Below are positions 34,843 to 43,701 of a stretch of DNA of 64,000 nucleotides, one piece after another. The DNA is from Oscillospiraceae bacterium (lineage in GTDB: Bacteria > Bacillota > Clostridia > Oscillospirales > CAG-272), in NCBI GenBank assembly GCA_015063535.1, contig SVTY01000001.1, positions 1 to 64,000 of the forward strand, written 5' to 3'. The translations under genes were made by a program, and so were the position numbers. The number at the start of each line of letters is the position of its first letter. Position 1 is the stretch's first letter. The notes under the pieces were generated by a model. That model was not told the DNA's origin. It did no database searches and saw only the letters and a program-made list of their open reading frames with translations.

Positions 34843-36416
34843 CGGGACGGGAGCGGGGAAACCGCATCGGCATTCAATGGAAGATGTATGCCATTCTGAT
34901 CCTGTTTATCGTTCTGATTGTGGGCGTGCTTTGGTTTTTTCAAGCGCAGATGATGAACTATTTTTATCAGATGGCAAAATTCACTGAGCTGGAGCTTTCG
35001 GCAGCTGCTATTACCACCGAGCTGGATGACAGGGAAATGCTGGAGGAGGTCATGGCAGACCACGCCTCCGAGTACTATCAGGATATTTGGGTCTACCACA
35101 TTACCAAGGACGGCGATGCCGATCTGGTGGCGGATGCCAAGGGAACGGGCGAATTGACCATTCCGTTTATGACCCGAAAATTTTCGGTCTTTTACGACAA
35201 AGCCGTTGCTAACGAAGGTCTGTATATTGCTATGGTTCCTATGGAGCAATTCCACGAGGATCTGGAATTGCATATCGTTCAAGACAATAGCGGCGAGCCC
35301 TCCGCATATCCCTTTTTCAGAGGGAATTCGGGTCGGGTCTGTGCCGTCTATGTCAAAATCCATCAGATCAATGGTGAGCAATATATGATGATCCAAAGTA
35401 CCGAACTGACCCCCATCCGAGCCATGGTCAGTGCCTTGAAGGATCTGGCATTATGGGTGGGTTTTATTCTGTCGGTGGTGGCACTGTTCATTGCGTGGCT
35501 CATGTCTCGTCTGATTACCAAGCCAATCGTCAAAATGAACGAGGCGGCAAAGAGCTTGGCACAGGGGCGGTACGATGCCAATTTTTACGGAAAGGGCTAT
35601 CGGGAGATCAACGAGCTTGCCGATACCTTGAATTATGCATCTCGGGAGCTTGCTAAGACAGACCGTTTGCAAAAGGAGTTAATTTCTAATATTTCCCATG
35701 ACCTCCGCACGCCTCTGACCATGATTAAGGGCTACGGCGAGGTCATGCGGGATATCCCCGGGGAGAATACTTCCGAAAACATTCAGATCATCATTGACGA
35801 GACCTCACGGCTTTCTCAGCTTGTCAATGACATGCTGGATCTTTCCCGCATCCAAGCCGGCACGAGAAAGCCCGAATACAGCCTGTTCAGCCTGACCGAA
35901 ACCGTGCGGGAAACGCTGACCCGCTATGAGCGGCTGGTCATGCAGGACGGGTACCGCATCGAATTTATCGCCGATGCCGATGCAAGAGTTCTTGCCGATC
36001 GGGGCATGATCCTACAGGTGGTATATAATCTCATTAACAATGCCGTCAACTATACGGGCGAGGATCGGTTCGTTTCTGTGCGGCAGGAGCTTTCCTCTGA
36101 TCGGGTGCGGATCAGCATTACCGACACGGGAGAGGGCATTGCCGAGGATCAGCTTGCCATGATCTGGGAGCGGTATTATAAGGTAGACAAGGTGCATAAG
36201 AGAGCTGCGGTGGGAACCGGTTTGGGACTTTCCATCGTCAAGGGTATTTTAGAACTTCACCATGCCGCCTACGGCGTGCAGAGCCGTGTGGGACACGGAT
36301 CGGTCTTTTGGTTCGAGCTGCCCACCGCCAACGCCGATCCCGAATATTTAGAGGCGGATTATGAGGCTGAGCCCAACGAGCCCCCCTCGGAGCGAGATAA
36401 AACAGAAAAAGGATGA
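34839..36416 (+). CDS. Sensor histidine kinase
   Basis: Membrane kinase partner of the preceding regulator, 525 residues. It has two helices (about 15-35 and 203-224) enclosing an extracellular sensing domain of about 165 residues, then HAMP (LITKPIVKMNEAAKSLAQGRY), the H box SNISHDLRTPLTMIKGYGE with the phosphorylated His 287, the N box NLINNAVNYTGE, and G boxes (DTGEGIAEDQ, GTGLGLSIVKGI). The acidic C-terminal tail (EYLEADYEAEPNEPPSERD) is not part of the catalytic fold. Four-base overlap with the regulator indicates coupled translation. Confidence 0.95.
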   Translation: MTGRERGNRIGIQWKMYAILILFIVLIVGVLWFFQAQMMNYFYQMAKFTELELSAAAITTELDDREMLEEVMADHASEYYQDIWVYHITKDGDADLVADAKGTGELTIPFMTRKFSVFYDKAVANEGLYIAMVPMEQFHEDLELHIVQDNSGEPSAYPFFRGNSGRVCAVYVKIHQINGEQYMMIQSTELTPIRAMVSALKDLALWVGFILSVVALFIAWLMSRLITKPIVKMNEAAKSLAQGRYDANFYGKGYREINELADTLNYASRELAKTDRLQKELISNISHDLRTPLTMIKGYGEVMRDIPGENTSENIQIIIDETSRLSQLVNDMLDLSRIQAGTRKPEYSLFSLTETVRETLTRYERLVMQDGYRIEFIADADARVLADRGMILQVVYNLINNAVNYTGEDRFVSVRQELSSDRVRISITDTGEGIAEDQLAMIWERYYKVDKVHKRAAVGTGLGLSIVKGILELHHAAYGVQSRVGHGSVFWFELPTANADPEYLEADYEAEPNEPPSERDKTEKG

Positions 36417-36422
36417 GACAGT

Positions 36423-37292
36423 ATGAAGGGGTTGTTGCCGAATGAGCGGATACAGCAGGCATTGCGTTGCCCGATCTGCCAAAGCAGGACAGAGATCAAA
36501 GAGCCGACAGACGGACAAGGAAGCATTCGCTTGGTCTGCTTAGGCGAAAGACAGCACAGCTATGACTTTTCGTCAGGCGGATATATCAACCTGCTGCGAG
36601 CGGGACATGCCGGCGGAGGAGATTCCAAGCAGGCGGTGCGAGCAAGAAGTGCCTTTTTGAGCTTGGAGCTGTACCGCCCTGCGGCAGAGGCTCTGTGCGA
36701 CGTCCTTTGCCGTCATCTGCCGACTCAAAGGGGTCTTGTGGTGGATGCGGGCTGCGGAGAAGGGTATTACACCGCACAGATCGCCGCCCGTGGCTTTTCA
36801 GTGGCGGGCGCAGATCTTTCCAAATTTGCTGTGGAGGCGGCGGCAAAGCGTGCCGCAAGACAGGGGATTTCTCACGGCTTTTTTGCGGCGGCAAGTGTCT
36901 TTTCCTTGCCCTTTGCCGATGGGTCTGCCGATGCGGTGGTCAACATCTTTGCTCCTTGCGCTGAGCAGGAATTTTCCCGTGTGCTTCGTTCAGATGGCGT
37001 ATTGGTCGTCGTGTGGGCGGGTAAGGATCATCTGATGGGGTTAAAGCAAGCCCTGTATAATAAGACAAAAGAAAATGATGGCAGAGCCGATCTTCCCATA
37101 GTACTTCCGTTGATTGAAGAACGACAGGTTCGCTATGATATCACGGTATACGGAAGAGAAAACTTGCAAAATCTTTTTGCCATGACCCCCTACTATTGGC
37201 GGACGTCTCCGTCGGACAGCGAAAAGCTGGCACGGCTGGAGGAGCTGACCACCCCTGTGGATATGACGGTCGCCGTGTATCGGAAGCCATAA
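36423..37292 (+). CDS. 23S rRNA (guanine-N1) methyltransferase, RlmA family
   Basis: S-adenosylmethionine-dependent methyltransferase of 289 residues. The N-terminal zinc-ribbon part (LRCPICQSR ... LVCLGERQHSYDFSSGGY) and the following INLL, RARSAFL pattern match RlmA-type enzymes that modify G745 or G748 in helix 35 of 23S rRNA. VVDAGCGEGYYT is the cofactor motif, and VVNIFAPCAEQEFSRVLRSDG the later family block. Some relatives confer macrolide tolerance; which guanine is targeted here cannot be told. It lies 6 bp after the kinase gene and likely shares its transcript. Confidence 0.88.
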   Translation: MKGLLPNERIQQALRCPICQSRTEIKEPTDGQGSIRLVCLGERQHSYDFSSGGYINLLRAGHAGGGDSKQAVRARSAFLSLELYRPAAEALCDVLCRHLPTQRGLVVDAGCGEGYYTAQIAARGFSVAGADLSKFAVEAAAKRAARQGISHGFFAAASVFSLPFADGSADAVVNIFAPCAEQEFSRVLRSDGVLVVVWAGKDHLMGLKQALYNKTKENDGRADLPIVLPLIEERQVRYDITVYGRENLQNLFAMTPYYWRTSPSDSEKLARLEELTTPVDMTVAVYRKP

Positions 37293-37314
37293 AACAGACC
37301 CGAAAGGAGCCACC

Positions 37315-38031
37315 ATGCAGCTATCTTTGATTATTCCCATGTATAACGAAAGCAAGATCATTGCCGATACGGCAAAACAGCTTTCCGCTTATATGCAGAG
37401 CCGATTTGAAAGCTACGAGATCCTGTTTTCGGACGACGGCTCCACCGACGGATGCGGAGATCTTGTGCGGAGCCTGTCTCTGCCGCAGGTCCGTGTGATC
37501 GGAGACGGCACCAACCGAGGCAAGGGCTATGCGGTTCGGCGTGCCATGCTGGAGGCGGAGGGTGAGCTTGTCATGTTCACCGATGCCGACTTGGCATACG
37601 GCACCGATGTGATTGGAAGGGCATATGACTTGTATCAAGCCAAGACCGAAAAGCCAGACCTCATCCTTGGTTCCCGCAATTTGGATCGGAACGGATACGA
37701 CGGGTATAGCCTTCTGCGAAAGATCATGTCCAAGCTCTATATCCGTGTGCTTTGCCTTGCGGGCGGCTTCCGCCTGAGCGACTCTCAGTGCGGCTGTAAG
37801 GCGTTTCGAAGGGATGCCGCCAAGGATATCTTCGGGCGGTGTGAGGTGGACGGCTTTGCCTTCGATTTGGAGGTCATTTTGTGGGCGGAGCACTTGCAAT
37901 ACCGCATCGAACAGATACCCGTTCGAGTGGTCAATCACCGTGATTCCAAGGTGCATATCCTTCGAGATACCTTTCGAATGTTATCCGATTTGCGAAGGAT
38001 CCGCAAACGAATCAAAAACGTACGCATTTGA
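37315..38031 (+). CDS. Glycosyltransferase family 2, dolichyl-phosphate-glucose-synthase-like
   Basis: A 238-residue cytoplasmic GT2 enzyme. The nucleotide-sugar site is visible in LSLIIPMYNES and SDDGSTDGC, the DXD-type motif is FTDADLAYG, and the acceptor-side block is LSDSQCGCKAFRRDAAKDIF, all typical of DPG/DPM synthase-like enzymes that load a sugar onto a lipid phosphate carrier (in bacteria undecaprenyl phosphate). There is no C-terminal membrane domain. The actual sugar and acceptor are unknown. It ends the operon begun by the response regulator; a terminator follows at 38071. Confidence 0.85.
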   Translation: MQLSLIIPMYNESKIIADTAKQLSAYMQSRFESYEILFSDDGSTDGCGDLVRSLSLPQVRVIGDGTNRGKGYAVRRAMLEAEGELVMFTDADLAYGTDVIGRAYDLYQAKTEKPDLILGSRNLDRNGYDGYSLLRKIMSKLYIRVLCLAGGFRLSDSQCGCKAFRRDAAKDIFGRCEVDGFAFDLEVILWAEHLQYRIEQIPVRVVNHRDSKVHILRDTFRMLSDLRRIRKRIKNVRI

Positions 38032-38070
38032 AACTTATGTTGAGATAGTGTGTAGTTATCTATAAAAACG

Positions 38071-38122
38071 AACAGAGCAAGAATAGAAGGAACGTATCCT
38101 TTTACTTTTGCTCTGTTTTTTA
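38071..38122. terminator. Bidirectional terminator between the GT2 gene and the SGNH esterase gene
   Basis: AACAGAGCAA (38071-38080) pairs with TTGCTCTGTT (38108-38117), with an inner AAGGA/TCCTT stem. T-runs follow on both strands. Confidence 0.75.
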
Positions 38123-38144
38123 GTAATACTTTAATGGGAAAAAC

Positions 38145-39392
38145 TTATTTCAATAAAGTCTTGCTGTTGATAAATGCGATTAACTTTTCTGAGGTCACTT
38201 CATGATTGGCATAATTAGGATGTCTGTCTCCACCGCTGTTGTCTTGGGTCGTCTCCATGATGTACAAACCTGCTGCCTCTCCGCCAAGCTCCGCAAAAAC
38301 GGTTCTCAACCAACCGTTGACCGGAGTATTCACTGCAGTCATTTGTCCGAATATCCATATAATGCTGACATTTTCACCGTGAATAGCACGAATATCCGCA
38401 ATCAATTCCTTTGCTTTCGCCTTATATGATTCTTCTGTTGCTCCTCGATTGTTGTCATTTGTATTGAGATTAACAACAACCAAATCTGCTTTTCTTGGCG
38501 GTGTATATAATGCCTTATCGTTTCTGTACCGACAACTGTATCTATAAAAATCTCCCATAACACTACCATTGTGTTGTGGAGTGCTTGCGCTAACCCCAAT
38601 GCCTGAAATAGAAACCATGGAATAATCTACGTCAAGCTCGCAGGCGGTTAGGTACGCAAAGGTTCTCGATCCGTCTTTTGATGAATCCTTTGACACAGAT
38701 CCGTATCCGCAGGTAATAGAATCTCCAACAAATTCGATGAAGCTTTTATCATTCTCCGTCCAAGGATCCACCGTTCCGTTGAGCAAAACAGTTTTGAGAC
38801 TTGCTAAGCCGTCCTTCACATATTCAATACGCACCAGACGAATGTGTGCGGTCTGCTCTTTTGTGCAATCGGTTCCCGGAATGAGCTTGGATTGGTACTG
38901 CTCACCAAAGCTGACGGTACCTGTTTCTCTTCCATTGACATAGGTGCGGAAGTGAATCCCATTGGAGGTGCCTTTGCCTTCTATACGGATGGTACCGATA
39001 TAGGTGGCTTGAAATTCAATACCGGATGCCGACCAGTCTGTTGTTACCGCATACTCCACGTTCGAGCTTCTTCCTTGAACTTTAAATAACTCAGGATTCA
39101 AGCTAATATTGTATTCCTGCGGTTCCTTTTTCTGTTCAAGCTCTGCCTTTGTACCGTCGTCCATTTTTTCTTCCTCTTCGGTGTCTACCCATTCCTCTGT
39201 ATCAAAAGGTAGCTGTGTTTCGGATTCGATGACCGAATCGCTTTTTGCAGTATCATTTGGAGTAAGCGGATCCTTACCGCACGATCCCCAAAGCGGTACA
39301 AGAAGGACAGGAATCAGGAGAGTACAAAGCAAAGACTTCATCTTTTTGGTAACTTTAGATAAAGGTTTACCTCTATTCCTTGAAAGTTCCAC
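38145..39392 (-). CDS. SGNH/GDSL esterase lipoprotein (CE2-like acetyl esterase)
   Basis: Predicted exported carbohydrate esterase of 415 residues. A signal-type segment (LLCTLLIPVLLVPLWGSCG) ends in a possible but imperfect lipobox, then an acidic linker (about 45-90), a jelly-roll region (TIRIEGKGTSNGIHFRTYVNG) as in CE2 esterases, and the hydrolase with the nucleophile in FVGDSITCGYG, the VVNLNTND block and the D-x-x-H pair in GGDRHPNYANHE. The start is the GTG at 39390-39392, 7 bp after AAGGAG; an ATG inside the signal segment has no ribosome site. It lies 36 bp after the transketolase subunit gene, so it is probably the last gene of that operon. Confidence 0.8.
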   Translation of the reverse strand: MELSRNRGKPLSKVTKKMKSLLCTLLIPVLLVPLWGSCGKDPLTPNDTAKSDSVIESETQLPFDTEEWVDTEEEEKMDDGTKAELEQKKEPQEYNISLNPELFKVQGRSSNVEYAVTTDWSASGIEFQATYIGTIRIEGKGTSNGIHFRTYVNGRETGTVSFGEQYQSKLIPGTDCTKEQTAHIRLVRIEYVKDGLASLKTVLLNGTVDPWTENDKSFIEFVGDSITCGYGSVSKDSSKDGSRTFAYLTACELDVDYSMVSISGIGVSASTPQHNGSVMGDFYRYSCRYRNDKALYTPPRKADLVVVNLNTNDNNRGATEESYKAKAKELIADIRAIHGENVSIIWIFGQMTAVNTPVNGWLRTVFAELGGEAAGLYIMETTQDNSGGDRHPNYANHEVTSEKLIAFINSKTLLK

Positions 39393-39428
39393 TCTTTTTC
39401 TCCTTCGGTTTCTTGCTTATGAACCTTT

Positions 39429-40379
39429 TTATTTGTTGGCTTTTTTTAAGTTCAGAGCGATTTTTGCCTTTTCGACAATATTCGCCGTCGTCAAGCCGTA
39501 CAGTTCCAGCAGGGGAGGAACCTTGCCAGAACGACCGAATTTGTCCTCAATACCCACCTTGACCACGGGAACGGGACAGCCTTCACAGACTACCTCGGAT
39601 ACCGCACTGCCCAAGCCGCCGATCACCGAATGCTCCTCGGCAGTGACGATGGCACCCGTCTCCTGCGCCGCATTCAAAATGATGTCCTTGTCAATGGGCT
39701 TGATGGTGTGGATATTGATGACTCTTGTCCGAATGCCCTCGTTCGCAAGAAGCTTGGATGCCTCGATCGCCATATCCACCATCATACCCGTGGCGATAAT
39801 GGTCAGATCGTTGCCCTCGGTCATGCGGATGCCCTTGCCCATCTCAAAGCGATAGGTCTCCTTGTCGTACAGAACAGGAACGGCGTATCGACCGAAGCGC
39901 ATGTAAACGGGACCGTTGAAGCGGATCGCTGCCTCGACTGCCGCCCGAGCCTCTACTGCATCGGCAGGGTTGATGACCGTCATACCGGGGATGGCACGCA
40001 TCAGCGCAAAGTCCTCGATACACTGGTGCGTGGCACCGTCCTCACCCACGGTAATGCCGGCGTGAGTCGCACCGATCTTTACATTTAGATGGGGATATCC
40101 TACCGAGTTGCGAACTTGCTCATAGGCACGTCCTGCCGCAAACATGGCGAAGGAGGAGGCAAAGACCACTTTGCCCGTGGTAGCGATTCCCGCCGCCACG
40201 CTGATCATATTGCCCTCGGCAATTCCGCAATCGAAAAAACGATCGGGGAATTTCTTTTTAAAGGTTGCGGTTTTGGTTGCCGCCGCCAGATCGGCGTCCA
40301 GTACGACAAAATCATAGATGTCGCCAAATTCGGCAAGTGCGTTGCCGTAAGCTTCTCTTGTTGCGATTTTTTCTGCCAT
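39429..40379 (-). CDS. Transketolase, C-terminal subunit
   Basis: Second half of a two-polypeptide transketolase, 316 residues, covering the pyrimidine-binding and C-terminal domains. Recognisable pieces are FFDCGIAEGNMISVAAGIA, with the glutamate that activates the thiamine cofactor, the GATHAGITVGEDGATHQ histidine-rich loop and VTAEEHSVIGGLGSAVSE. It transfers two-carbon units in the non-oxidative pentose phosphate pathway together with the N-terminal subunit 12 bp upstream. Split transketolases are common in Clostridia and Archaea. ATG with GGAGG upstream. Confidence 0.93.
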   Translation of the reverse strand: MAEKIATREAYGNALAEFGDIYDFVVLDADLAAATKTATFKKKFPDRFFDCGIAEGNMISVAAGIATTGKVVFASSFAMFAAGRAYEQVRNSVGYPHLNVKIGATHAGITVGEDGATHQCIEDFALMRAIPGMTVINPADAVEARAAVEAAIRFNGPVYMRFGRYAVPVLYDKETYRFEMGKGIRMTEGNDLTIIATGMMVDMAIEASKLLANEGIRTRVINIHTIKPIDKDIILNAAQETGAIVTAEEHSVIGGLGSAVSEVVCEGCPVPVVKVGIEDKFGRSGKVPPLLELYGLTTANIVEKAKIALNLKKANK

Positions 40380-40391
40380 TGTTCTGCCTCC

Positions 40392-41219
40392 TTACATCGT
40401 TGCCTTGATTTCGGCAACAGCGGCTTCGTATTGCTCATCATTGGGGGCGGAGCCGTGCCAGCCCACCTGATTCTCCATATAGGAAACGCCCTTGCCCTTG
40501 ACCGTCTTGGCGATGATCGCAACGGGCTTATCCTTGACCGCTCTTGCTTCGGCAAAGGCGGCTTCAATCTGCTCGAAATCGTGTCCGTCAATGGAGATCA
40601 CATGGAAGCCGAATGCCTCCAGCTTGCTATCGTGGGGCGTGGGATTCATAACCTCGGCAACGGGGCCGTCGATCTGCAAGCCATTCCAGTCAAAAATAGC
40701 GCAGAGATTGTCCAACTTGTAGTGAGAGGCAAACATAGCCGCCTCCCAGATCTGACCTTCCTCACTCTCACCGTCTCCGATAATGGCATAGGTGCGATAG
40801 TCTTTGCCCGCCAGCTTTGCCGCCAGTGCGATTCCGCAGGCAGAAGAGAAACCTAACCCCAACGAGCCGGTAGACATATCCACGCCGGGGGTACCCTTCA
40901 TATCGGGGTGACCCTGGAGGAAGGAATCTACGTGACGGAGCGTTTTCAGCTCCTCACGGGGGAAGAAGCCTTTTTCGGCAAGTGCCGCATAGAGAGCGGG
41001 AGCCGTATGCCCCTTGGAGAGCACCAAGCGGTCTCTGTCCTCCCATTTGGGATTGCTGGGATCGACCTTCATTTCTGCAAAATACAAATAAGTGATCAGC
41101 TCAGCAATGGAAAGAGAGCCGCCCGGATGTCCCGAGCTTGCGGCATGGACCCCATCCAAAATGCCAAGACGGATCTTAGCGGCAATCTGTTTGAGTTGTT
41201 GAAGCTTTGTCTGTTCCAT
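40392..41219 (-). CDS. Transketolase, N-terminal subunit
   Basis: First half of split transketolase, 275 residues, carrying the diphosphate-binding domain. HAASSGHPGGSLSIAEL and LSKGHTAPALYA hold conserved histidines, and IIGDGESEEGQIWEAAMFA with the later FDWNGLQIDG asparagine forms the thiamine diphosphate/metal motif (GDG...N). The ATG at 41217-41219 is preferred over one 21 bp upstream because GGTAAGG lies before it; this choice is not certain. It is the first gene of a three-gene transcript ending with the esterase lipoprotein. Confidence 0.93.
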   Translation of the reverse strand: MEQTKLQQLKQIAAKIRLGILDGVHAASSGHPGGSLSIAELITYLYFAEMKVDPSNPKWEDRDRLVLSKGHTAPALYAALAEKGFFPREELKTLRHVDSFLQGHPDMKGTPGVDMSTGSLGLGFSSACGIALAAKLAGKDYRTYAIIGDGESEEGQIWEAAMFASHYKLDNLCAIFDWNGLQIDGPVAEVMNPTPHDSKLEAFGFHVISIDGHDFEQIEAAFAEARAVKDKPVAIIAKTVKGKGVSYMENQVGWHGSAPNDEQYEAAVAEIKATM

Positions 41220-41255
41220 GAAATAGACCTTACCTTTCATTCATACGTTATCTAA

Positions 41256-41284
41256 ATTATAGTATATTTTTCGTAATAAGTCAA
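41256..41284 (-). promoter_or_regulatory. Promoter of the transketolase operon
   Basis: On the minus strand TTGACT (41279-41284), 17-bp spacer, TATAAT (41256-41261), placed between the trpS stop and the tkt start. Confidence 0.85.
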
Positions 41285-41313
41285 GGGCTTTATGCCCGAA
41301 TTGTCATAAAAGC

Positions 41314-42312
41314 TCAGATTTTTACAAAACCCAACTTTTTTTGCACCTTGCCAAGGGTTCTTCTTGCGTACCACGAGGCTTCTTCGGCACCCTTTCTCAT
41401 CTGCGCCTCCAAGGCGCTCTTGTCGGCAAGAAGCTCACGGAAGCGTGCCTGTACGGGAGCCAAAGCGTCGGCACACACCTCACCGACCGCCCGCTTGAAC
41501 TCGCCGTAGCCACGTCCGTCGAACTCCCGCTCAATATCCTCCAAGGACTTGTCAGTGAAGCAGGAATAGATGGTCATGAGGTTATTGATGCCGTCCTTGC
41601 CCTCGGCGAACCGCACAGAGGTTTCGGAATCAGTCACCGCCCGCTTGAATTTGCGGATGATGGTATCTCTGTCGTCCAAAATATAGACCACCGCATTGGC
41701 ATTCTCATCCGACTTCGACATTTTCTTGGTGGGCTCGGCAAGAGACATGATCCGCTTGCCCGATTGGGAGATGATGGGTTCTGGAACGGTAAAGGTTTCA
41801 GGGAAGAGCTGATTGAATCGCTCGGCAATATCCCGACACAGCTCCACATGCTGCTTCTGATCCACACCGACGGGAACCACATCGGTTTGATAAAGCAGAA
41901 TATCCGCCGCCATCAGAACGGGATAGGTAAACAGCCCCGCATTGATGTTGTCGGCGTGCTTGGCACTCTTGTCCTTGAATTGGGTCATGCGGGACAGCTC
42001 ACCGAACATGGTGTAGCAATTCAGGATCCACGCAAGCTCGGCATGCTCATGAACATGGGATTGCACATACAGCGTATTTTTTTCGGGGTCGAGACCGCAC
42101 GCCATATAGAGTGCCAGTGTCTCATAAGTACGTCTGCGAAGCTCGGCGGGATTTTGCCGCACCGTGATGGCATGCTCGTCCACCACACAATAAAAGCATT
42201 TGTATTTTTCGGAATAGAGAGAGAAATTCCGAATAGCGCCCAGATAATTGCCAATCGTCAGATTTCCGCTGGGCTGTACGCCGGAATAGGATACAAGCTG
42301 ATCTTGAAACAT
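41314..42312 (-). CDS. trpS: Tryptophan--tRNA ligase
   Basis: Class I aminoacyl-tRNA synthetase charging tRNA-Trp, 332 residues, a normal length. The HIGH-type motif appears as SGVQPSGNLTIGNYLGA, the KMSKS loop as PTKKMSKSDENA, and VVPVGVDQKQHVELCRDIA is the family block between them. The ATG at 42310-42312 is 6 bp after CGGAGG; an ATG 21 bp upstream has none. No T-box leader is present. It follows the aminotransferase gene by 59 bp without a visible terminator or promoter, suggesting one transcript. Confidence 0.96.
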   Translation of the reverse strand: MFQDQLVSYSGVQPSGNLTIGNYLGAIRNFSLYSEKYKCFYCVVDEHAITVRQNPAELRRRTYETLALYMACGLDPEKNTLYVQSHVHEHAELAWILNCYTMFGELSRMTQFKDKSAKHADNINAGLFTYPVLMAADILLYQTDVVPVGVDQKQHVELCRDIAERFNQLFPETFTVPEPIISQSGKRIMSLAEPTKKMSKSDENANAVVYILDDRDTIIRKFKRAVTDSETSVRFAEGKDGINNLMTIYSCFTDKSLEDIEREFDGRGYGEFKRAVGEVCADALAPVQARFRELLADKSALEAQMRKGAEEASWYARRTLGKVQKKLGFVKI

Positions 42313-42371
42313 AGGATACCTCCGAAGATCCACACGGATCTTTTACTTAAAATAAAATCAAAAATAAACGG

Positions 42372-43559
42372 TCACAAAGAACGACACACCTTACCCAGCC
42401 GCCGAACACCCTCCTCGATCTGCTCATCGGTGGGCGTGGAATAGTTCAGACGGAAGGACGGGGAAGTGGCTGCCGTGTCGCACAGAAAGGCAGAGCCGGG
42501 AACCACGGCGACCTTTTGGGAAAGAGCCCCTTGCACGAAGTCGGAGGAATCTGTCCGACCCGTCAGTGTGCCCCAAATAAACAAGCCTCCCTCGGGACGG
42601 GTAAAGGTGGCGATATCCTGCGGAATATAGCGGTCGATGCAGGACAGCATCAAGGCGCATTTACGCCGGTACAGGTCATTGATCGCGGCGATATGCCCAT
42701 CAAGGTCGTATTCGGTCATGTATCGGTAGCAGAGCATCTGGAAAAACAGATTGGTGTGTACATCCTCGCCTTGCTTTGCCACGGTCATTTTTTTGGCGAT
42801 CTCCTCGGGGGCAATCACAAAGCCGACCCGCATACCCGCCGAGAGAATCTTTGAGAAGGACGAGCAGTAAATGACCTGCCCATCGGTACCCATGCTTTTC
42901 AAGGTGGGAATGTCACGCCCCGCAAAGCGAAGCTCTCCGTACGGATTGTCCTCCAAGATCATCACACCGTACTGCTTTGCCAGCTGTAAGACCGCCTTAC
43001 GCTTTTCGAGCGACATGGTGATCCCCGTCGGATTTTGAAAGGTGGGAATAAGATACAGGAGCTTGACATGGGGCGTCGTGCGAAGTGCCTTCTCCAAGGC
43101 ATCCACGCAGATCCCGTCCGCCTCCATGGGAACGCCGACAAGCTTTGATCCGTTCGATCGAAACGAGTTCAGCGCCCCGATGAAGCTGGGATCCTCGCAA
43201 AGCACCACGTCTCCTTCATTACAAAGAACCTTGCAGGTAAGTTCAATTCCTTGCTGACCGCCCGAAACGATCAGCGTGCTTTCGCCCGCTCCGCCGATAT
43301 CGAATTTGTCTTTTTGACGGACGGCGACCGCTTCCCGCAGAGGCGTGTAGCCCTCGGTGATCCCATATTGCAGAGCGGTCGCAGCCTCCTCGGCAAAAAG
43401 TCTTGCCGACAGTTCCGAAAGCTCGGTAACGGGGAAGGATTCGGGTGCGGGATTGCCCGCCGCAAAGGAAATGACCGAAGGATCGGTCAAGCTCTTGAAG
43501 ATCTCCCGAATGGCGGAGGGCTTCAAGGAAGCGATCTTATCGGAAAAGATGTAATCCAT
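42372..43559 (-). CDS. PLP-dependent aminotransferase, class I/II (LysN/MocR-like fold)
   Basis: Fold-type I aminotransferase of 395 residues. Typical blocks are ISFAAGNPAPESFP at the N-terminus, LIVSGGQQGIELTCKVLCNEGDVVLCEDPSF, the NPTG motif in PTFQNPTGITMS, LEDNPYGELRF, and the PLP lysine in SSFSKILSAGMRVG. The pattern is closest to 2-aminoadipate/aromatic transaminases; the substrate is not fixed by the sequence. Being upstream of trpS is suggestive of aromatic metabolism but weak evidence. ATG at 43557-43559 after GTGAGG. Confidence 0.88.
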   Translation of the reverse strand: MDYIFSDKIASLKPSAIREIFKSLTDPSVISFAAGNPAPESFPVTELSELSARLFAEEAATALQYGITEGYTPLREAVAVRQKDKFDIGGAGESTLIVSGGQQGIELTCKVLCNEGDVVLCEDPSFIGALNSFRSNGSKLVGVPMEADGICVDALEKALRTTPHVKLLYLIPTFQNPTGITMSLEKRKAVLQLAKQYGVMILEDNPYGELRFAGRDIPTLKSMGTDGQVIYCSSFSKILSAGMRVGFVIAPEEIAKKMTVAKQGEDVHTNLFFQMLCYRYMTEYDLDGHIAAINDLYRRKCALMLSCIDRYIPQDIATFTRPEGGLFIWGTLTGRTDSSDFVQGALSQKVAVVPGSAFLCDTAATSPSFRLNYSTPTDEQIEEGVRRLGKVCRSL

Positions 43560-43590
43560 ATTTGCCTCACAAAAAAACACATTACACTAT

Positions 43591-43619
43591 ATGATACCAT
43601 AAAAAAAGAAAAAAGTCAA
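43591..43619 (-). promoter_or_regulatory. Promoter of the aminotransferase-trpS unit
   Basis: On the minus strand TTGACT (43614-43619), 17-bp spacer, TATCAT (43591-43596), extended by TGG before the -10. Confidence 0.8.
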
Positions 43620-43648
43620 TTGACTTTTTGCGGAAAATGTGGTATCAT
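43620..43648 (+). promoter_or_regulatory. Promoter of the Dabb/ThyX-like pair
   Basis: TTGACT (43620-43625), 17-bp spacer ending in TGTGG, TATCAT (43643-43648). Its -35 box touches that of the divergent promoter, together forming a 20-bp palindrome (43610-43629). Confidence 0.8.
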
Positions 43649-43701
43649 TATAAAGAAATACAACGAAACCGAAATTTTTTCAAGTTACGGAGGAAAAAAA
43701 G

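Noticed and set aside
41341..42444. 367-residue open frame opposite trpS
   Set aside because: The minus-strand frame carries the synthetase motifs SGVQPSGNLTIGN and KMSKS; the plus frame is a shadow.
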